The notes under the pieces: model-generated
What the model saw: only the letters and a program-made list of their open reading frames with translations
Told to the model about the DNA's origin: nothing
Database searches by the model: none
Program-made: the position numbers and the translations under genes
Source of the DNA: Chthoniobacteraceae bacterium
GTDB lineage: Bacteria; Verrucomicrobiota; Verrucomicrobiia; Chthoniobacterales; Chthoniobacteraceae
Assembly: GCA_947471505.1 (NCBI GenBank)
Contig: CANIWM010000021.1
Coordinates: 1-64,000, forward strand
Reading direction: 5' to 3'
DNA: 64,000 bases
Part shown: positions 27,057-37,023 of the stretch, in pieces
How positions within the stretch are numbered: position 1 is the first letter of the stretch
Layout of the letters: each line of letters opens with the position of its first letter

Positions 27057-28628
27057 ATGAAATTCGTCGGATTTGTATTCATCACGATTGCTGCGGCGTG
27101 CGGCTGGTTTGGCGCGACGATGGCGCATCGGACTACGACGGCTCCGGCTGGACGCAAGGTGTTGTTTTTTCAAAGCCCGATGCACCCGTGGGTGAAGTCC
27201 GACAAGCCGGGGCAATGCACGGTTTGCGGCATGGACCTCGTGCCGGTGTACGAGGGCGGCGCGAGCTTTGATTACGCGGGGAGCGACCTCGTGATGCTCC
27301 CGCAGGGCAGCCCGAATGTCGTGGGTGTGCAGACGGCGGAGGTGAAGAAGCAACCGCTCGTTCGCACGCTGCGCGTGGCGGGGATGATCGGCGAGGACGA
27401 GTCGCGCCACGGGGTCATCAGCGCGCCGGTGGAGGGTCGGCTCGACGGGCTGGCGATGAACCACGAGGGCCAGCAAGTGACGCGTCGCCAGCCGCTCGCC
27501 ACGATGTTTAGCCGCACGCTGCTCGCCGCCGCCGAGGACTACAAAACCGCGCTGGCGCAGGGCGAGGCCGCAGCGGAACCGGCGAAGCGCCGACTGGAGC
27601 AGCACGGGCTGGTGTGGGAGCAGATTAAGACCATCCCGCAGCGGCAGCCGGACGACATTTACTTCGGCGTGCTCGCGCCGCTCACGGGGACGATCGTGAA
27701 GAGCTACGTCCACGAAGGGCAGGTTGTGAAGGAGGGCGAGCGGATGTTTGAAATCGCGGACTTCTCGCGGATGTGGTTCATGTTACCCGTGTCCGAGCAG
27801 GACCTGCCGCTGGTGAAAGTCGGGCAGCTTGTGAACGTCACAACGCCCAGTCTGCCGGGCGAGACGATGCGCGGACGCATCGCGGGAATCAGCCCGAACC
27901 TCAACGAAATGATGCGCGCAGCCGATGTGCGCGTCGTGTTGGAAAATCCGGAGCGCCGGCTGAAAAACAAATCATTTGCGCAAGGCACGGTGGAACTCGA
28001 AGCACCGGAGGTCGCGGCGATTCCGCGGAGCGCGGTGCTGTGGCCGGGGAATTCGCCGCGCGTATTTGTGGAAAAGGCGGAGGGCACGTACGAGCAGCGC
28101 GGCGTGAAGCTCGGCCGCGCGGGAGACTCGCTGTGGGAAGTGCTCGACGGGTTGCGCGAAGGCGAGCGGGTCGTGGTGCGCGGGAATATGCTCATCGACA
28201 GTCAGGCGCAACTCGACGCGATGGTCGCGCTGCCGACGTCTGAGATGAGCGTGGAGCTTGCCGCCTTTATGAAAGCCGTGGCGGTGCTGAGCGATGCGCT
28301 GGCAAACGACGACATCCACGCGGCGAACGAAGCGCTGGCGAAGATCCCGCCAGCTCCGGACGGCGTGGTAAAGACTCCGCCGCCCACGAAGAGCGACGAC
28401 CTCAAGGCGATGCGCAAAGCGTTTCTGCCGTGGAGTCAGGAAGTCGCCGCGCTGGCGCTGACGATGAAGTCGCAGATGCCGGAACTGCGCGTGTTCCGGT
28501 GCTCGATGACGGACCAGCTTTGGCCCGGAGCGCCTGCGAATGCAGGGTGGATTCAGCTCGGCGGCGGCCTGCGAAATCCGTATTGGGGCGAGGAGATGCT
28601 GGAGTGTGGAATGGAAGTAAAACGATGA
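27057..28628 (+). CDS. RND efflux periplasmic adaptor with heavy-metal-binding and DUF3347-like domains
   Basis: Membrane fusion protein of a CusB/CzcB-type metal efflux system, 523 residues from ATG 27057. After an N-terminal membrane/signal segment comes a heavy-metal-binding domain (SPMHPWVKSDKPGQC, then CGMDLVPVYEG) near residues 35-70. The lipoyl-like, beta-barrel and hairpin regions follow (GVISAPVEGRLDGL, LAPLTGTIVKSYVHEGQVV). From about residue 400 a DUF3347-like domain is appended, with Met- and Cys-bearing motifs (CSMTDQLWPG, ECGM) that could hand copper to the pump. Its stop overlaps the start of the pump gene (ATGA), so the two are translationally coupled. Confidence 0.9.
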   Translation: MKFVGFVFITIAAACGWFGATMAHRTTTAPAGRKVLFFQSPMHPWVKSDKPGQCTVCGMDLVPVYEGGASFDYAGSDLVMLPQGSPNVVGVQTAEVKKQPLVRTLRVAGMIGEDESRHGVISAPVEGRLDGLAMNHEGQQVTRRQPLATMFSRTLLAAAEDYKTALAQGEAAAEPAKRRLEQHGLVWEQIKTIPQRQPDDIYFGVLAPLTGTIVKSYVHEGQVVKEGERMFEIADFSRMWFMLPVSEQDLPLVKVGQLVNVTTPSLPGETMRGRIAGISPNLNEMMRAADVRVVLENPERRLKNKSFAQGTVELEAPEVAAIPRSAVLWPGNSPRVFVEKAEGTYEQRGVKLGRAGDSLWEVLDGLREGERVVVRGNMLIDSQAQLDAMVALPTSEMSVELAAFMKAVAVLSDALANDDIHAANEALAKIPPAPDGVVKTPPPTKSDDLKAMRKAFLPWSQEVAALALTMKSQMPELRVFRCSMTDQLWPGAPANAGWIQLGGGLRNPYWGEEMLECGMEVKR

Positions 28629-31600
28629 TCGATGCGCTCATCACATGGTCGCTGAGGAACCGCTTCCTCGTCGTGTGCGCCACGCTTTTCCTCGTGGCGT
28701 TTGGCATCAAGGCGCTGCGCGAGACGCCCGTGGATGCGCTGCCAGACTTAAGCGAGAATCAGGTGATCGTCTTTGCCGACTGGATGGGCCGGAGCCCGCA
28801 GGAAGTGGAGGACCAAATCACCATGCCGCTCTCCGCGAGTCTGCAAGGGCTCGCGCAGGTGAAGAGCGTGCGGGCGACGAGCATGTTCGGCTTCTCGCTC
28901 ATCAACGTGATTTTCGAAGACAGCGCGGACAAGGTCGCCGCGCGCCAGCGAATCTTCGAGCGGCTGAATCTCGCGAGCGACGCGCTGCCCGAGGGCGTGA
29001 GAGCGAAGCTCGGCCCGGATGCGACGGGGCTCGGCTGGGTGTATCAATACTACCTCGCAGTCGATCCCGCGGACGGGGACCGATACGACCTCGGCGAGCT
29101 GCGCTCCGTGCAGGATTCGTTTGTGCGCAACCAGCTCAACGCAGTCCCCGGCGTGGCGGAAGTGGGGAGCGTTGGCGGGTTTGTGCGGCAGTATCAGGTG
29201 GAGGTGGATTCGCAGAAAATGCGCGCAGCCGGCGTATCGCTCAACATGGTGATGATGGCCGTGAGCCAGTCGAATCTCAACGTCGGCGGAAAGAGCATCG
29301 AGGAGAACGGCATGGAGTTTATCGTGCGCGGAATCGGTGTGATTCGCAGCGCGGAGGATCTGGAGAAGATCGCGGTGATGGAAAACGTGCGCCTCAAAGA
29401 CATCGCGCGAATCGAGCTTGGCGGCGATTTCCGGCGCGGCGCACTCGACATCGGCGGACACGAGATCGTCGGCGGCACCGTGGTGATGCGCACCGGCGAA
29501 AACGCCCGCGAAGTCATCGCCCGGGTGAAGGCAAAGGTCGCGCAGATTTCGGCCGCGCTTCCGCCGGGCGTGAGCATCAAGGCGTTCTACGACCGCAGTG
29601 AGCTCATCGACCGCACCATCGACACACTCAAAACCGCGCTCACCGAGGAACTCGTGCTCGTGACGCTCGCGCACATCATTTTCCTGTTTCACTTCCGCAG
29701 CATCTTCATCGTCATGCTCCCGCTGCCGGTGAGCATTTTGATCTCGTTCATCCTCATGCGTGAGTTCGGCTTCACGTCGAACATCATGAGCCTCTCCGGC
29801 ATCGCCATTGCCATCGGCGTGCTCGTGGACGCTGCCATCGTCATCACGGAAAACGTCATCCGCCGCTGCGAGCAGGCTGGGAACACAAGCGCGGAAACCA
29901 TTCTCGCTGCGGCGAAGCAAGTCGGCCGGCCCATCGTCTTCGCGATGGCGATCATCATTCTGGCATTCATCCCCGTCTTCGCGCTGAGCGGGATGGAGGG
30001 CAAAATGTTTCACCCGCTCGCATTCACAAAGACGTTCGCGATGCTCGGCTCCACACTGCTCGCCGTGACCATCGTGCCTGTCCTTTGCACCTGGCTCGTG
30101 CGCGGACCATTCCGCGCGGAAGACCGAAACATGGTGATGCGCGCGCTACTCAAACTCTACGATCCCGCGCTCGATTTCGCCCTGCGGCGCAAGAAGACGA
30201 CCATCGCCTGCGCCGCAATTATCCTCGTTGGAGCGCTCGCGCTTGTTCCCTGGATGGGCTCGGAATTTATGCCGCCGCTCAACGAAGGCAGCCTGCTTTT
30301 CATGCCGAGCTTCACGCCCGCCACATCGCTCTCGGAAGTGAAGCGCGCGATGGCGTGGCAGGACCAGGTGTTTGCCAGTTTCCCCGAAGTGCGCAGCGCA
30401 GTCGGCAAGCTCGGACGCGCCGAAACAGCGACCGACCCCGCGCCCGTGGAGATGATCGAAACGACCATCATGCTAAAGCCCGAGAGCGAATGGCGCAGCG
30501 GCATGACGAAGCAAAAGCTCGTCGCCGAAATGATGGACGCGCTGCGAAAAGTTCCCGGCTCCATTCCCGGATTCCTCCAGCCCATCGAGGGCCGCGTGCT
30601 CATGATTTCCACCGGCATCCGCTCGCAGCTCGGTGTGAAGATTTTCGGCGACGACCTCGGCAAACTCCAGCAGGCCGCGTTCGACGCGCAGCGGATTATC
30701 CAAAGCGTGAACGGCGCGACGGGCGTCACTCCGAGCCGCATTCAGGGCAAACCGTACGTCGAGATTTCGCTGAACCGCGACGCCATCGCACGAGTCGGTA
30801 TGAGGGCGCGGGATGTCCTCGAAACAGTCGAAGCAGGGCTAGGCGGAACGACCGTCACCACTGCGCTCGAAGGTCGCCAGCGCGTTCCGGTTTCCGTGCG
30901 CTTGCAACGAAGCGAGCGCGAAGATTTGACCCGGCTGAAAGACGTCCTCGTCACCACGCCATCGAAACAAGTCATCCCGCTCGGCCAGCTCGCGAGCATC
31001 AACCGGGTCGAAGGTCCCAACGAAATCTCCAGCGAAAACGGCCAGCTCCGCGGATACGTGCAGGCAAACGTGAGCGGGCGCGACCTCGGCGGATTTGTCG
31101 AGGAAGTGAAATCGCGCCTGCAACTAGAACTCGCGCCAAAGCTCGCCGCGCAAGGCATGACGCTCGACTACAGCGGCGAGTACGAAAACCAGCTCCACGC
31201 CGCGCGCACGCTGAAGTTCATCGTTCCGACCGTCCTCTTCATCATCTTCGCACTGCTCTTCCAATTGTACGGAAAAGCCCGCGAAGCCGCGCACGTCCTG
31301 CTCGCGATTCCCTTCGCTCTCAGCGGCGGTGTGTTTCTGCAATACGCGCTCGGTTGGAATTTCAGCGTCGCCGTGTGGGTCGGCTACATCGCGCTTTTCG
31401 GCACCGCCGTGCAGACAAGTGTCGTCATGGTCGTGTATCTCGACGAAGCCGTTCAGCGCCTCGGCAGCACCTACACGCGTGACGAACTCATCGCCGCCGT
31501 GAAAGAAGGAGCCCGCCTCCGCCTCCGGCCAAAAGTGATGACCGTCGCGACGATCATCGCCAGCCTGCTCCCCATCATGTGGAGCCAACGCACCGGCTCG

Positions 31601-31726
31601 GAAGTGATGCAACCCCTCGCCACACCCATCCTCGGCGGAATGCTGAGCAGCTTGATCCACATCCTGATCGTCACGCCGGTCATTTTCCTGTGGATTCGGG
31701 GCAGCGAGATTGAGCGGTCTGCGTGA
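28625..31726 (+). CDS. CusA/CzcA-family heavy-metal RND efflux pump
   Basis: Inner-membrane proton-driven transporter of 1033 residues that expels metal ions such as Cu(I), Ag(I), Zn or Co through a tripartite channel. The start at 28625 is fixed by the ATGA overlap with the adaptor. The family opening (WSLRNRFLVVC, ETPVDALPDLSENQVIV) and twelve membrane segments are present. The fourth segment, GIAIAIGVLVDAAIVITENV, carries the proton-relay acidic residues. The porter-domain Met-rich sites resemble the Cus type, but the metal is not certain. No outer-membrane channel gene follows in the window. Confidence 0.92.
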   Translation: MIDALITWSLRNRFLVVCATLFLVAFGIKALRETPVDALPDLSENQVIVFADWMGRSPQEVEDQITMPLSASLQGLAQVKSVRATSMFGFSLINVIFEDSADKVAARQRIFERLNLASDALPEGVRAKLGPDATGLGWVYQYYLAVDPADGDRYDLGELRSVQDSFVRNQLNAVPGVAEVGSVGGFVRQYQVEVDSQKMRAAGVSLNMVMMAVSQSNLNVGGKSIEENGMEFIVRGIGVIRSAEDLEKIAVMENVRLKDIARIELGGDFRRGALDIGGHEIVGGTVVMRTGENAREVIARVKAKVAQISAALPPGVSIKAFYDRSELIDRTIDTLKTALTEELVLVTLAHIIFLFHFRSIFIVMLPLPVSILISFILMREFGFTSNIMSLSGIAIAIGVLVDAAIVITENVIRRCEQAGNTSAETILAAAKQVGRPIVFAMAIIILAFIPVFALSGMEGKMFHPLAFTKTFAMLGSTLLAVTIVPVLCTWLVRGPFRAEDRNMVMRALLKLYDPALDFALRRKKTTIACAAIILVGALALVPWMGSEFMPPLNEGSLLFMPSFTPATSLSEVKRAMAWQDQVFASFPEVRSAVGKLGRAETATDPAPVEMIETTIMLKPESEWRSGMTKQKLVAEMMDALRKVPGSIPGFLQPIEGRVLMISTGIRSQLGVKIFGDDLGKLQQAAFDAQRIIQSVNGATGVTPSRIQGKPYVEISLNRDAIARVGMRARDVLETVEAGLGGTTVTTALEGRQRVPVSVRLQRSEREDLTRLKDVLVTTPSKQVIPLGQLASINRVEGPNEISSENGQLRGYVQANVSGRDLGGFVEEVKSRLQLELAPKLAAQGMTLDYSGEYENQLHAARTLKFIVPTVLFIIFALLFQLYGKAREAAHVLLAIPFALSGGVFLQYALGWNFSVAVWVGYIALFGTAVQTSVVMVVYLDEAVQRLGSTYTRDELIAAVKEGARLRLRPKVMTVATIIASLLPIMWSQRTGSEVMQPLATPILGGMLSSLIHILIVTPVIFLWIRGSEIERSA

Positions 31727-31768
31727 GGACGGTTGCATCGCGGTGGGGTTTGCGAGTATCCGCGCTGG

Positions 31769-32839
31769 ATGCAACGTCTCATCATCGCAGCCCTCGCACT
31801 TTATCTCGTCAACGCGCAAGCCGCCAACGTGAGTAACTTCGCCGGGACCGGCATGAAGGGCTTTTCCGGCGATGGTGGACCTGCGGAGAAGGCGCAGCTC
31901 AACAACGTGTTTGCCATCGCTCGCGGGCCGGACGGCGCGCTCTACGTATGCGATGTGGACAACCACCGCATTCGCAAAATCGCGCTCGACGGCACCATCT
32001 CGACCTTCGCAGGAAACGGCCAGCGCGGCTATAGCGGCGACGGTGGGCCCGCCACGCAAGCCGCGCTGAATGAGCCCTACGAGCTGGCGTGGGACCGCGC
32101 TGGGAACTTGTTTTTCGTCGAACGCCTGAACCACCTCGTGCGCCGCGTGGACGCGAAGACGGGCGTGATCTCCACCGTCGCTGGAAATGGCAAACCTGGC
32201 TTCGCAGGCGACGGCGGCCCGGCGAAAGACGCGCAGTTTAGCCAGCCGCACAGCCTCGCCTTCGACGAAGCGGGAGACCTCTTTATCTGCGACATCATCA
32301 ATCATCGCATCCGCAAACTCGCGATGCAGAGCGGCACCATCGCCACATGGTCCGGCACGGGAGAAAAGACCACCGCGCCCGACGGTTCGCCCATCACCGG
32401 CTCCGCGCTGAACGGCCCGCGAGCCCTCGCATTTGCTCGCGATGGCAAATGCTACGTGGCCCTCCGCGAAGGCAACGCCCTGCTCCTCCTCGACCCCAAA
32501 GCGAACACCCTCAAGCGCGTCGCGGGCACGGGGAAATCCGGCTTTACCGGCAATGGCGGCCCTGCTCTCGACGCCAAACTCGCCGGGCCGAAATGCGTGA
32601 GCCTCGACGCCGTCGGCAACGTTTATCTCGCCGATACGGAATCCCACTCCATCCGCTTCCTCGATGTGAAAAAAGGCACCGTCGAATTTCTCGTCGGTAA
32701 CGGCACCAAAGGCGACGGCCCCGACGGCGACCCTCCTACCTGCACACTCGCCCGCCCCCATGGCGTCTTCGTCGATCGCGACGGCAGCATCTTCATCGGC
32801 GACAGCGAGAACCATCGCGTGCGGGTGTGGAGGAAGTGA
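31769..32839 (+). CDS. Secreted NHL-repeat beta-propeller protein
   Basis: A 356-residue exported propeller, starting at ATG 31769 with a short signal peptide (MQRLIIAALALYLVNAQA). Six repeats are visible, each with an FAGTG..G.SGDGGPA.. loop and a LYVCDVDNHRIRKI-type strand. NHL propellers bind other proteins or carbohydrates and sometimes act as lyases; nothing here marks an active site. It follows the RND pump by 43 bases and precedes selO by five, so cotranscription of all four genes is plausible, without an obvious functional link. Confidence 0.88.
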   Translation: MQRLIIAALALYLVNAQAANVSNFAGTGMKGFSGDGGPAEKAQLNNVFAIARGPDGALYVCDVDNHRIRKIALDGTISTFAGNGQRGYSGDGGPATQAALNEPYELAWDRAGNLFFVERLNHLVRRVDAKTGVISTVAGNGKPGFAGDGGPAKDAQFSQPHSLAFDEAGDLFICDIINHRIRKLAMQSGTIATWSGTGEKTTAPDGSPITGSALNGPRALAFARDGKCYVALREGNALLLLDPKANTLKRVAGTGKSGFTGNGGPALDAKLAGPKCVSLDAVGNVYLADTESHSIRFLDVKKGTVEFLVGNGTKGDGPDGDPPTCTLARPHGVFVDRDGSIFIGDSENHRVRVWRK

Positions 32840-32843
32840 TGGG

Positions 32844-34295
32844 ATGAACATTCCATTTGATAACACCTATGCGCGGCTGCCGGAGCGGTTCTTCGCTAAG
32901 CGAGCGCCAGCGCGGGTTCCCGCGCCGAAGCTCATCCGGGTGAACACGGCGCTGGCTATGCGACTAGGGCTCGATGCGGCTTGGTTGCAGACGCCGGAGG
33001 GAGTAGGGATGCTCTCGGGGAATTGCGTCCCGGCGGGCGCGGAGCCGATTGCGCAAGCGTACGCTGGGCATCAGTTCGGAGGCTGGGTGCCGCAGCTTGG
33101 CGATGGGCGTGCGATCTTGCTCGGCGAGGTCATCGGCGTCGATGGGGCGCGGCGCGATATTCAGCTCAAGGGCTCGGGTCGGACGCCGTTTTCGCGGGGC
33201 GGCGATGGGAAGGCAGCGCTCGGTCCGGTGCTGCGCGAATACCTCGTGAGCGAGGCGATGTTCGCGCTCGGAGTGCCTGCGACTCGTGCGTTGGCTGCGG
33301 TTAGCACGGGCGAGCTCGTGTCGCGAGAGACGTCACTTCCCGGTGCGGTGTTCACCCGTGTGGCGGCCAGCCATATTCGCGTGGGCACTTTTCAATTCTT
33401 CGCGGCGCGCAACGATGTCGATGCCCTCCGCTTGCTCGCGGACTACGCCATCGCGCGCCATTATCCGGAGGCCGCCGGGGCGGTAAATCCCGGCCTCGCG
33501 CTGCTGCAATCCGTTATTGCCGCACAGGCTGACCTCATCGCGCGCTGGCTCCCGCTGGGCTTTATCCACGGCGTGATGAATACGGACAACGTCGCCATTT
33601 CCGGTGAGACGATCGACTTCGGGCCGTGTGCGTTTATGGACGGCTTTCACCCGGAGTGCGTCTTCAGCGCGATTGACCGGAACGCTCGGTATGCTTGGGG
33701 GAATCAGCCGTCTATCTGCCAGTGGAATCTCACGCGCTTCGCCGAGACGTTGCTGCCGCTGTTGGCGGATTCGCAGGACGAAGCGCGCTCGCTCGCTGAG
33801 GCTGCGCTCGACGGATTTGGCGAACGCTTTCACGCCCGCTATCTCGCAGGCTTTCGCGCCAAGCTGGGGCTTTCGGAAGGAGCCGATGCCAGCGGCGCTT
33901 TTGTAAAAGACACGCTCGCCGTGCTTGCCGAGCACGAGGTGGATTTCACCCTTTTCTTCCGCCACCTCACGCGCGTCGCGGCGGGGGAAAGCCCTGATGC
34001 GCTCGTCGGGTTATTTCCCAGCCGCGAGTCTTGCGAGGCTTGGCTGGCCGGGTGGCGCAGCGTCGCCGAGCCCGCCGTGCACCTCGCCGAGATGCGCGCG
34101 GCAAATCCAATCCGCATTCCGCGCAATCACCGCATCGAGGAAGCGATCCAGCACGCCTACTCGGGTGACTTCGCGCCCTTTCACCGCTTGGCGGAAGCTC
34201 TCGCGCATCCCTACGCTGAGTGCGCGGAGACGAGCGACCTTGAGCTTGCGCCGCTCCCGCACGAGGTCGTCCATCAGACATTCTGCGGGACGTAA
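32844..34295 (+). CDS. selO: SelO-family protein AMPylase
   Basis: A pseudokinase-fold enzyme that transfers AMP from ATP onto proteins involved in redox homeostasis (UPF0061/YdiU family), 483 residues. The ATG at 32844 has a GAGGAAG ribosome site just upstream. Family blocks include AYAGHQFGGWVPQLGDGRA, the SGRTPFSRGGDGKAA nucleotide region, HGVMNTDN with the metal ligands, and IDFGPCAF. It ends FCGT: the third-from-last residue is Cys, the position held by selenocysteine in eukaryotic relatives. It is last in the plus-strand run and converges with sucC. Confidence 0.95.
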   Translation: MNIPFDNTYARLPERFFAKRAPARVPAPKLIRVNTALAMRLGLDAAWLQTPEGVGMLSGNCVPAGAEPIAQAYAGHQFGGWVPQLGDGRAILLGEVIGVDGARRDIQLKGSGRTPFSRGGDGKAALGPVLREYLVSEAMFALGVPATRALAAVSTGELVSRETSLPGAVFTRVAASHIRVGTFQFFAARNDVDALRLLADYAIARHYPEAAGAVNPGLALLQSVIAAQADLIARWLPLGFIHGVMNTDNVAISGETIDFGPCAFMDGFHPECVFSAIDRNARYAWGNQPSICQWNLTRFAETLLPLLADSQDEARSLAEAALDGFGERFHARYLAGFRAKLGLSEGADASGAFVKDTLAVLAEHEVDFTLFFRHLTRVAAGESPDALVGLFPSRESCEAWLAGWRSVAEPAVHLAEMRAANPIRIPRNHRIEEAIQHAYSGDFAPFHRLAEALAHPYAECAETSDLELAPLPHEVVHQTFCGT

Positions 34296-34316
34296 TGGTC
34301 GCGGACCTATTTCCGA

Positions 34317-34340
34317 GAAGCGCGCCCTTCGCGCCGCTTC
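34317..34340. terminator. Hairpin between convergent selO and sucC
   Basis: A GAAGCG/CGCTTC stem with further GC pairing inside fills most of the 46-base gap between the two stops. No T tract follows, so it may only stabilise 3' ends. Confidence 0.3.
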
Positions 34341-34341
34341 G

Positions 34342-35526
34342 TCACTTGCCGACCGCGGCGACGACCTTCTGCGCGGCATCGTCGAGCGTGTCGCCGGTGA
34401 TGAGGGCGAGGCCGCTGCTGGCCAGCGTGGCTTTGCCTTCGGCGACGTTGTTGCCTTCCAGGCGGACGACGAGCGGGATGGTGATGCTGACTTCTTTCGC
34501 CGCCGCGACAATGCCGGTGGCGATGACGTTGCAGTCCATGATTCCGCCGAAGATGTTCACGAGGATGCCCTTCACGTTTGGATCGCTGAGGATGATTTTG
34601 AACGCCGCCGTGACTTGGTCTTTCGAGGCTCCGCCGCCGACATCGAGGAAGTTCGCGGGGCTGCCGCCGTAGTGCTGGATGATGTCCATCGTGGCCATTG
34701 CGAGGCCCGCGCCGTTGACGAGGCAGGCGATGTTTCCGTCGAGGCCGATGTAGTTGAGGTTGAACTCGCTGGCGGCGACTTCGCGGGGGTCTTCCTCCGT
34801 TTTGTCGCGCATGGCGACGACTTCGGGCTGCCGGTAGAGGGCGTTGTCGTCGAAGTTAAATTTCGCATCGAGTGCCATGAGGCGTCCGTCTTTAGTGACG
34901 ACGAGCGGGTTCACTTCCACCATCGAGCAATCAGCGCGGAGGAAGAGTGTGAAGAGGTTGCCAAAGAGCTTCACCGCTTGGTTCATCAGCGCGCCGCGCA
35001 GGCCGAGTGCCGCGGCGAGGTTGCGGCTCTGGTAGCTTTGCAAACCGAGCGCGGGATTGACGTGGACGCGGTCAATTTTCTCCGGCGTGTGCTCGGCGAC
35101 TTCCTCGATGTTCACGCCGCCTTCCGTGCTGGCGATGATGGTGAAGCCGCTCGTCGCGCGGTCGTGCAGGATGGCGAAGTAAAGCTCCCGTGCGATCTCC
35201 ACGGCTTCGCCGACGAACACTTTGCCCACCAGCTTCCCCTCTGCGCCGGTCTGATGCGTCACGAGCACTTGCCCGAGCATCTTGCCTGCGATGTCGCGCG
35301 CTTCCACAGGCGAGGAGCACACATGCACGCCGCCTTTGAATCCGTTCTTAAAGGTCCCTTTTCCACGCCCGCCGGCGTGAATCTGCGCCTTCACGATCAG
35401 CTCCTTTGTCCCCAGTTTCGTGGCGATAGTCTCCGCTTCCTCTGCTGTGCTCGCGACGCTGCCGGGCTGAGTGGCGACGCCATATTTTCCGAAAAGTTCA
35501 CGCGCTTGGTATTCGTGGATGTTCAT
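34342..35526 (-). CDS. sucC: Succinyl-CoA synthetase beta subunit (ADP-forming)
   Basis: Citric-acid-cycle enzyme subunit that, with SucD, converts succinyl-CoA and ADP to succinate, CoA and ATP. It is 394 residues from ATG 35526 ([12 protein letters not shown], the family start). ATP-grasp motifs [15 protein letters not shown] and [19 protein letters not shown] are present, and the CoA-ligase part contains [27 protein letters not shown] and [13 protein letters not shown]. sucD does not follow, since the next gene downstream is selO in the opposite direction. The usual sucCD pair is therefore split, at least in this region. Confidence 0.97.
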   Translation of the reverse strand: MNIHEYQARELFGKYGVATQPGSVASTAEEAETIATKLGTKELIVKAQIHAGGRGKGTFKNGFKGGVHVCSSPVEARDIAGKMLGQVLVTHQTGAEGKLVGKVFVGEAVEIARELYFAILHDRATSGFTIIASTEGGVNIEEVAEHTPEKIDRVHVNPALGLQSYQSRNLAAALGLRGALMNQAVKLFGNLFTLFLRADCSMVEVNPLVVTKDGRLMALDAKFNFDDNALYRQPEVVAMRDKTEEDPREVAASEFNLNYIGLDGNIACLVNGAGLAMATMDIIQHYGGSPANFLDVGGGASKDQVTAAFKIILSDPNVKGILVNIFGGIMDCNVIATGIVAAAKEVSITIPLVVRLEGNNVAEGKATLASSGLALITGDTLDDAAQKVVAAVGK

Positions 35527-35615
35527 AAAGTGCGCGCTGGGTAGCGGGCGGCGCGGGAGAATGCAAGGAGAGCGATTGCTTGCACCCGGCCTGACGTGCC
35601 CACACACTCCCTCTC

Positions 35616-37019
35616 ATGCCTGACGAAGAAATACTCAATACCCATCAGAAAGCTCTCCGCGTAAACCTCGACCGCCGCTGGTATGGCAGCTTCGCGGAAA
35701 TCGGCGCGGGCCAAGAAGTCGTCCGCTGGTTCTTCCGCGTCGGCGGGGCGAGCGGCACCGTCGCGAAGAGCATGAGCGCTTACGACATGGCCGTGAGCGA
35801 TGCCATTTACGGCACCGCCGAGCGTTACGTCTCCCGCCCTCGCCTCCAGGCCATGCTCGACCACGAGTATGCCCTCAACATCGAGCGCCTCTCCGCCATG
35901 CGCGGCGATACCACTTCCTTCTTCGCGTTTGCCGACACCGTCGCCACTCGCAACTTCCAAGGCACGAACGAATGTCACGGCTGGCTCGGCGTCAAATTCC
36001 AAGCCCAGCCCCACGATAAAGCCAGCCAAGTCCTCGTCCACATCCGCCTCCTCGACCAAGACGCCGCGGCCCAGCAAGAGGCGCTCGGCATCGTCGGCGT
36101 GAACCTTTGCCACGGCTGCTTCTTCAAACACCACGAACCCGAGAAGCTTGTCGAGAGCCTCCTCGACGGTCTCACCGTCGGGCGCATCGAGATCGATCTC
36201 ATCGAGTTTAGCGGCATTGAGTTTCGCAACGTGGACAACCGCCTCATGGCGCTCAAGCTCGTCCAAGTCGGCCTCAGTGGCGCCGCCATGTTCGGCCCCG
36301 ATGGGACCGTCCTTCAGCCGAGCGAAGTCTTTTATAAAAAGGCCGTCCTCGTCGAGCGCGGCAGCTTCCGTCCCGTCACCCACGTCAATGTGGACATGAT
36401 GCGTTGCGCCCGCGAAAAATTCGCCGCAGACCCCGCCGTCATCGGCAAGGACATCCTCCAAGTCATGGAACTCACCATGAGCAACCTCCTCCAAACCGGA
36501 GCCATGGACCGCCGCGATTTCCTCGCCCGCGCCGACGTCCTCGCTTCCTGCGGCACCACCGTCATCATCACCGACTTCAGCGAATTTCACCGCCTCGGTG
36601 CCTACCTCAGCCGCATGACGAAAGAGCGCATCGGCCTCGTCCTCGGCGTCCCCACGCTCACCGAAATCTTCCAGGAAAAATACTACACCTCTCTTCCTGG
36701 TGGCATCTTGGAAAGCTTCGGGCGACTTTTCAAAAACGCGCTCCGCCTCTACGTCTATCCGCTCCAAGACCCCGTCACCGGCTACCTCTCCACCGTCGAG
36801 ACCCTCCAAGTCCCTGCCGAAGTCCAGGACCTCTATCAATACCTCCGCCAGCGCGGCAGCTTCGTCGGACTCGACAACTACCGCCCTGAATACCTCTCCA
36901 TCCTCAGTCGGGAAGTCATGGCCCTCATTGCCAAAGGCGATCCTGCATGGGAAAGTATGGTTCCCGAAGCCGTCGCTGTGATTGTTAAAGCGCGCAGGTA
37001 TTTCGGCTACAAGGGGTAG
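35616..37019 (+). CDS. Conserved protein of unknown function upstream of hemB
   Basis: A 467-residue soluble protein without signal peptide or membrane segments. It opens with MPDEEILNTHQKALRVNL and has conserved-looking blocks such as GASGTVAKSMSAYDM, GTAERYVSRPRLQAML, NLCHGCFFKH and GSFRPVTHVNVDMM. I recall close relatives in Verrucomicrobiota, Planctomycetota and Cyanobacteria but know no proven function. Two Cys in CHGC could bind a metal. It ends four bases before hemB on the same strand, so it may share its transcript. It starts divergently from sucC about 90 bases away. Confidence 0.75.
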   Translation: MPDEEILNTHQKALRVNLDRRWYGSFAEIGAGQEVVRWFFRVGGASGTVAKSMSAYDMAVSDAIYGTAERYVSRPRLQAMLDHEYALNIERLSAMRGDTTSFFAFADTVATRNFQGTNECHGWLGVKFQAQPHDKASQVLVHIRLLDQDAAAQQEALGIVGVNLCHGCFFKHHEPEKLVESLLDGLTVGRIEIDLIEFSGIEFRNVDNRLMALKLVQVGLSGAAMFGPDGTVLQPSEVFYKKAVLVERGSFRPVTHVNVDMMRCAREKFAADPAVIGKDILQVMELTMSNLLQTGAMDRRDFLARADVLASCGTTVIITDFSEFHRLGAYLSRMTKERIGLVLGVPTLTEIFQEKYYTSLPGGILESFGRLFKNALRLYVYPLQDPVTGYLSTVETLQVPAEVQDLYQYLRQRGSFVGLDNYRPEYLSILSREVMALIAKGDPAWESMVPEAVAVIVKARRYFGYKG

Positions 37020-37023
37020 TAGC

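Noticed and set aside
31124-32866. Minus-strand open frame (580 codons) opposite the RND pump and NHL gene
   Set aside because: It spans two well-supported genes on the other strand and its translation has no recognisable fold.
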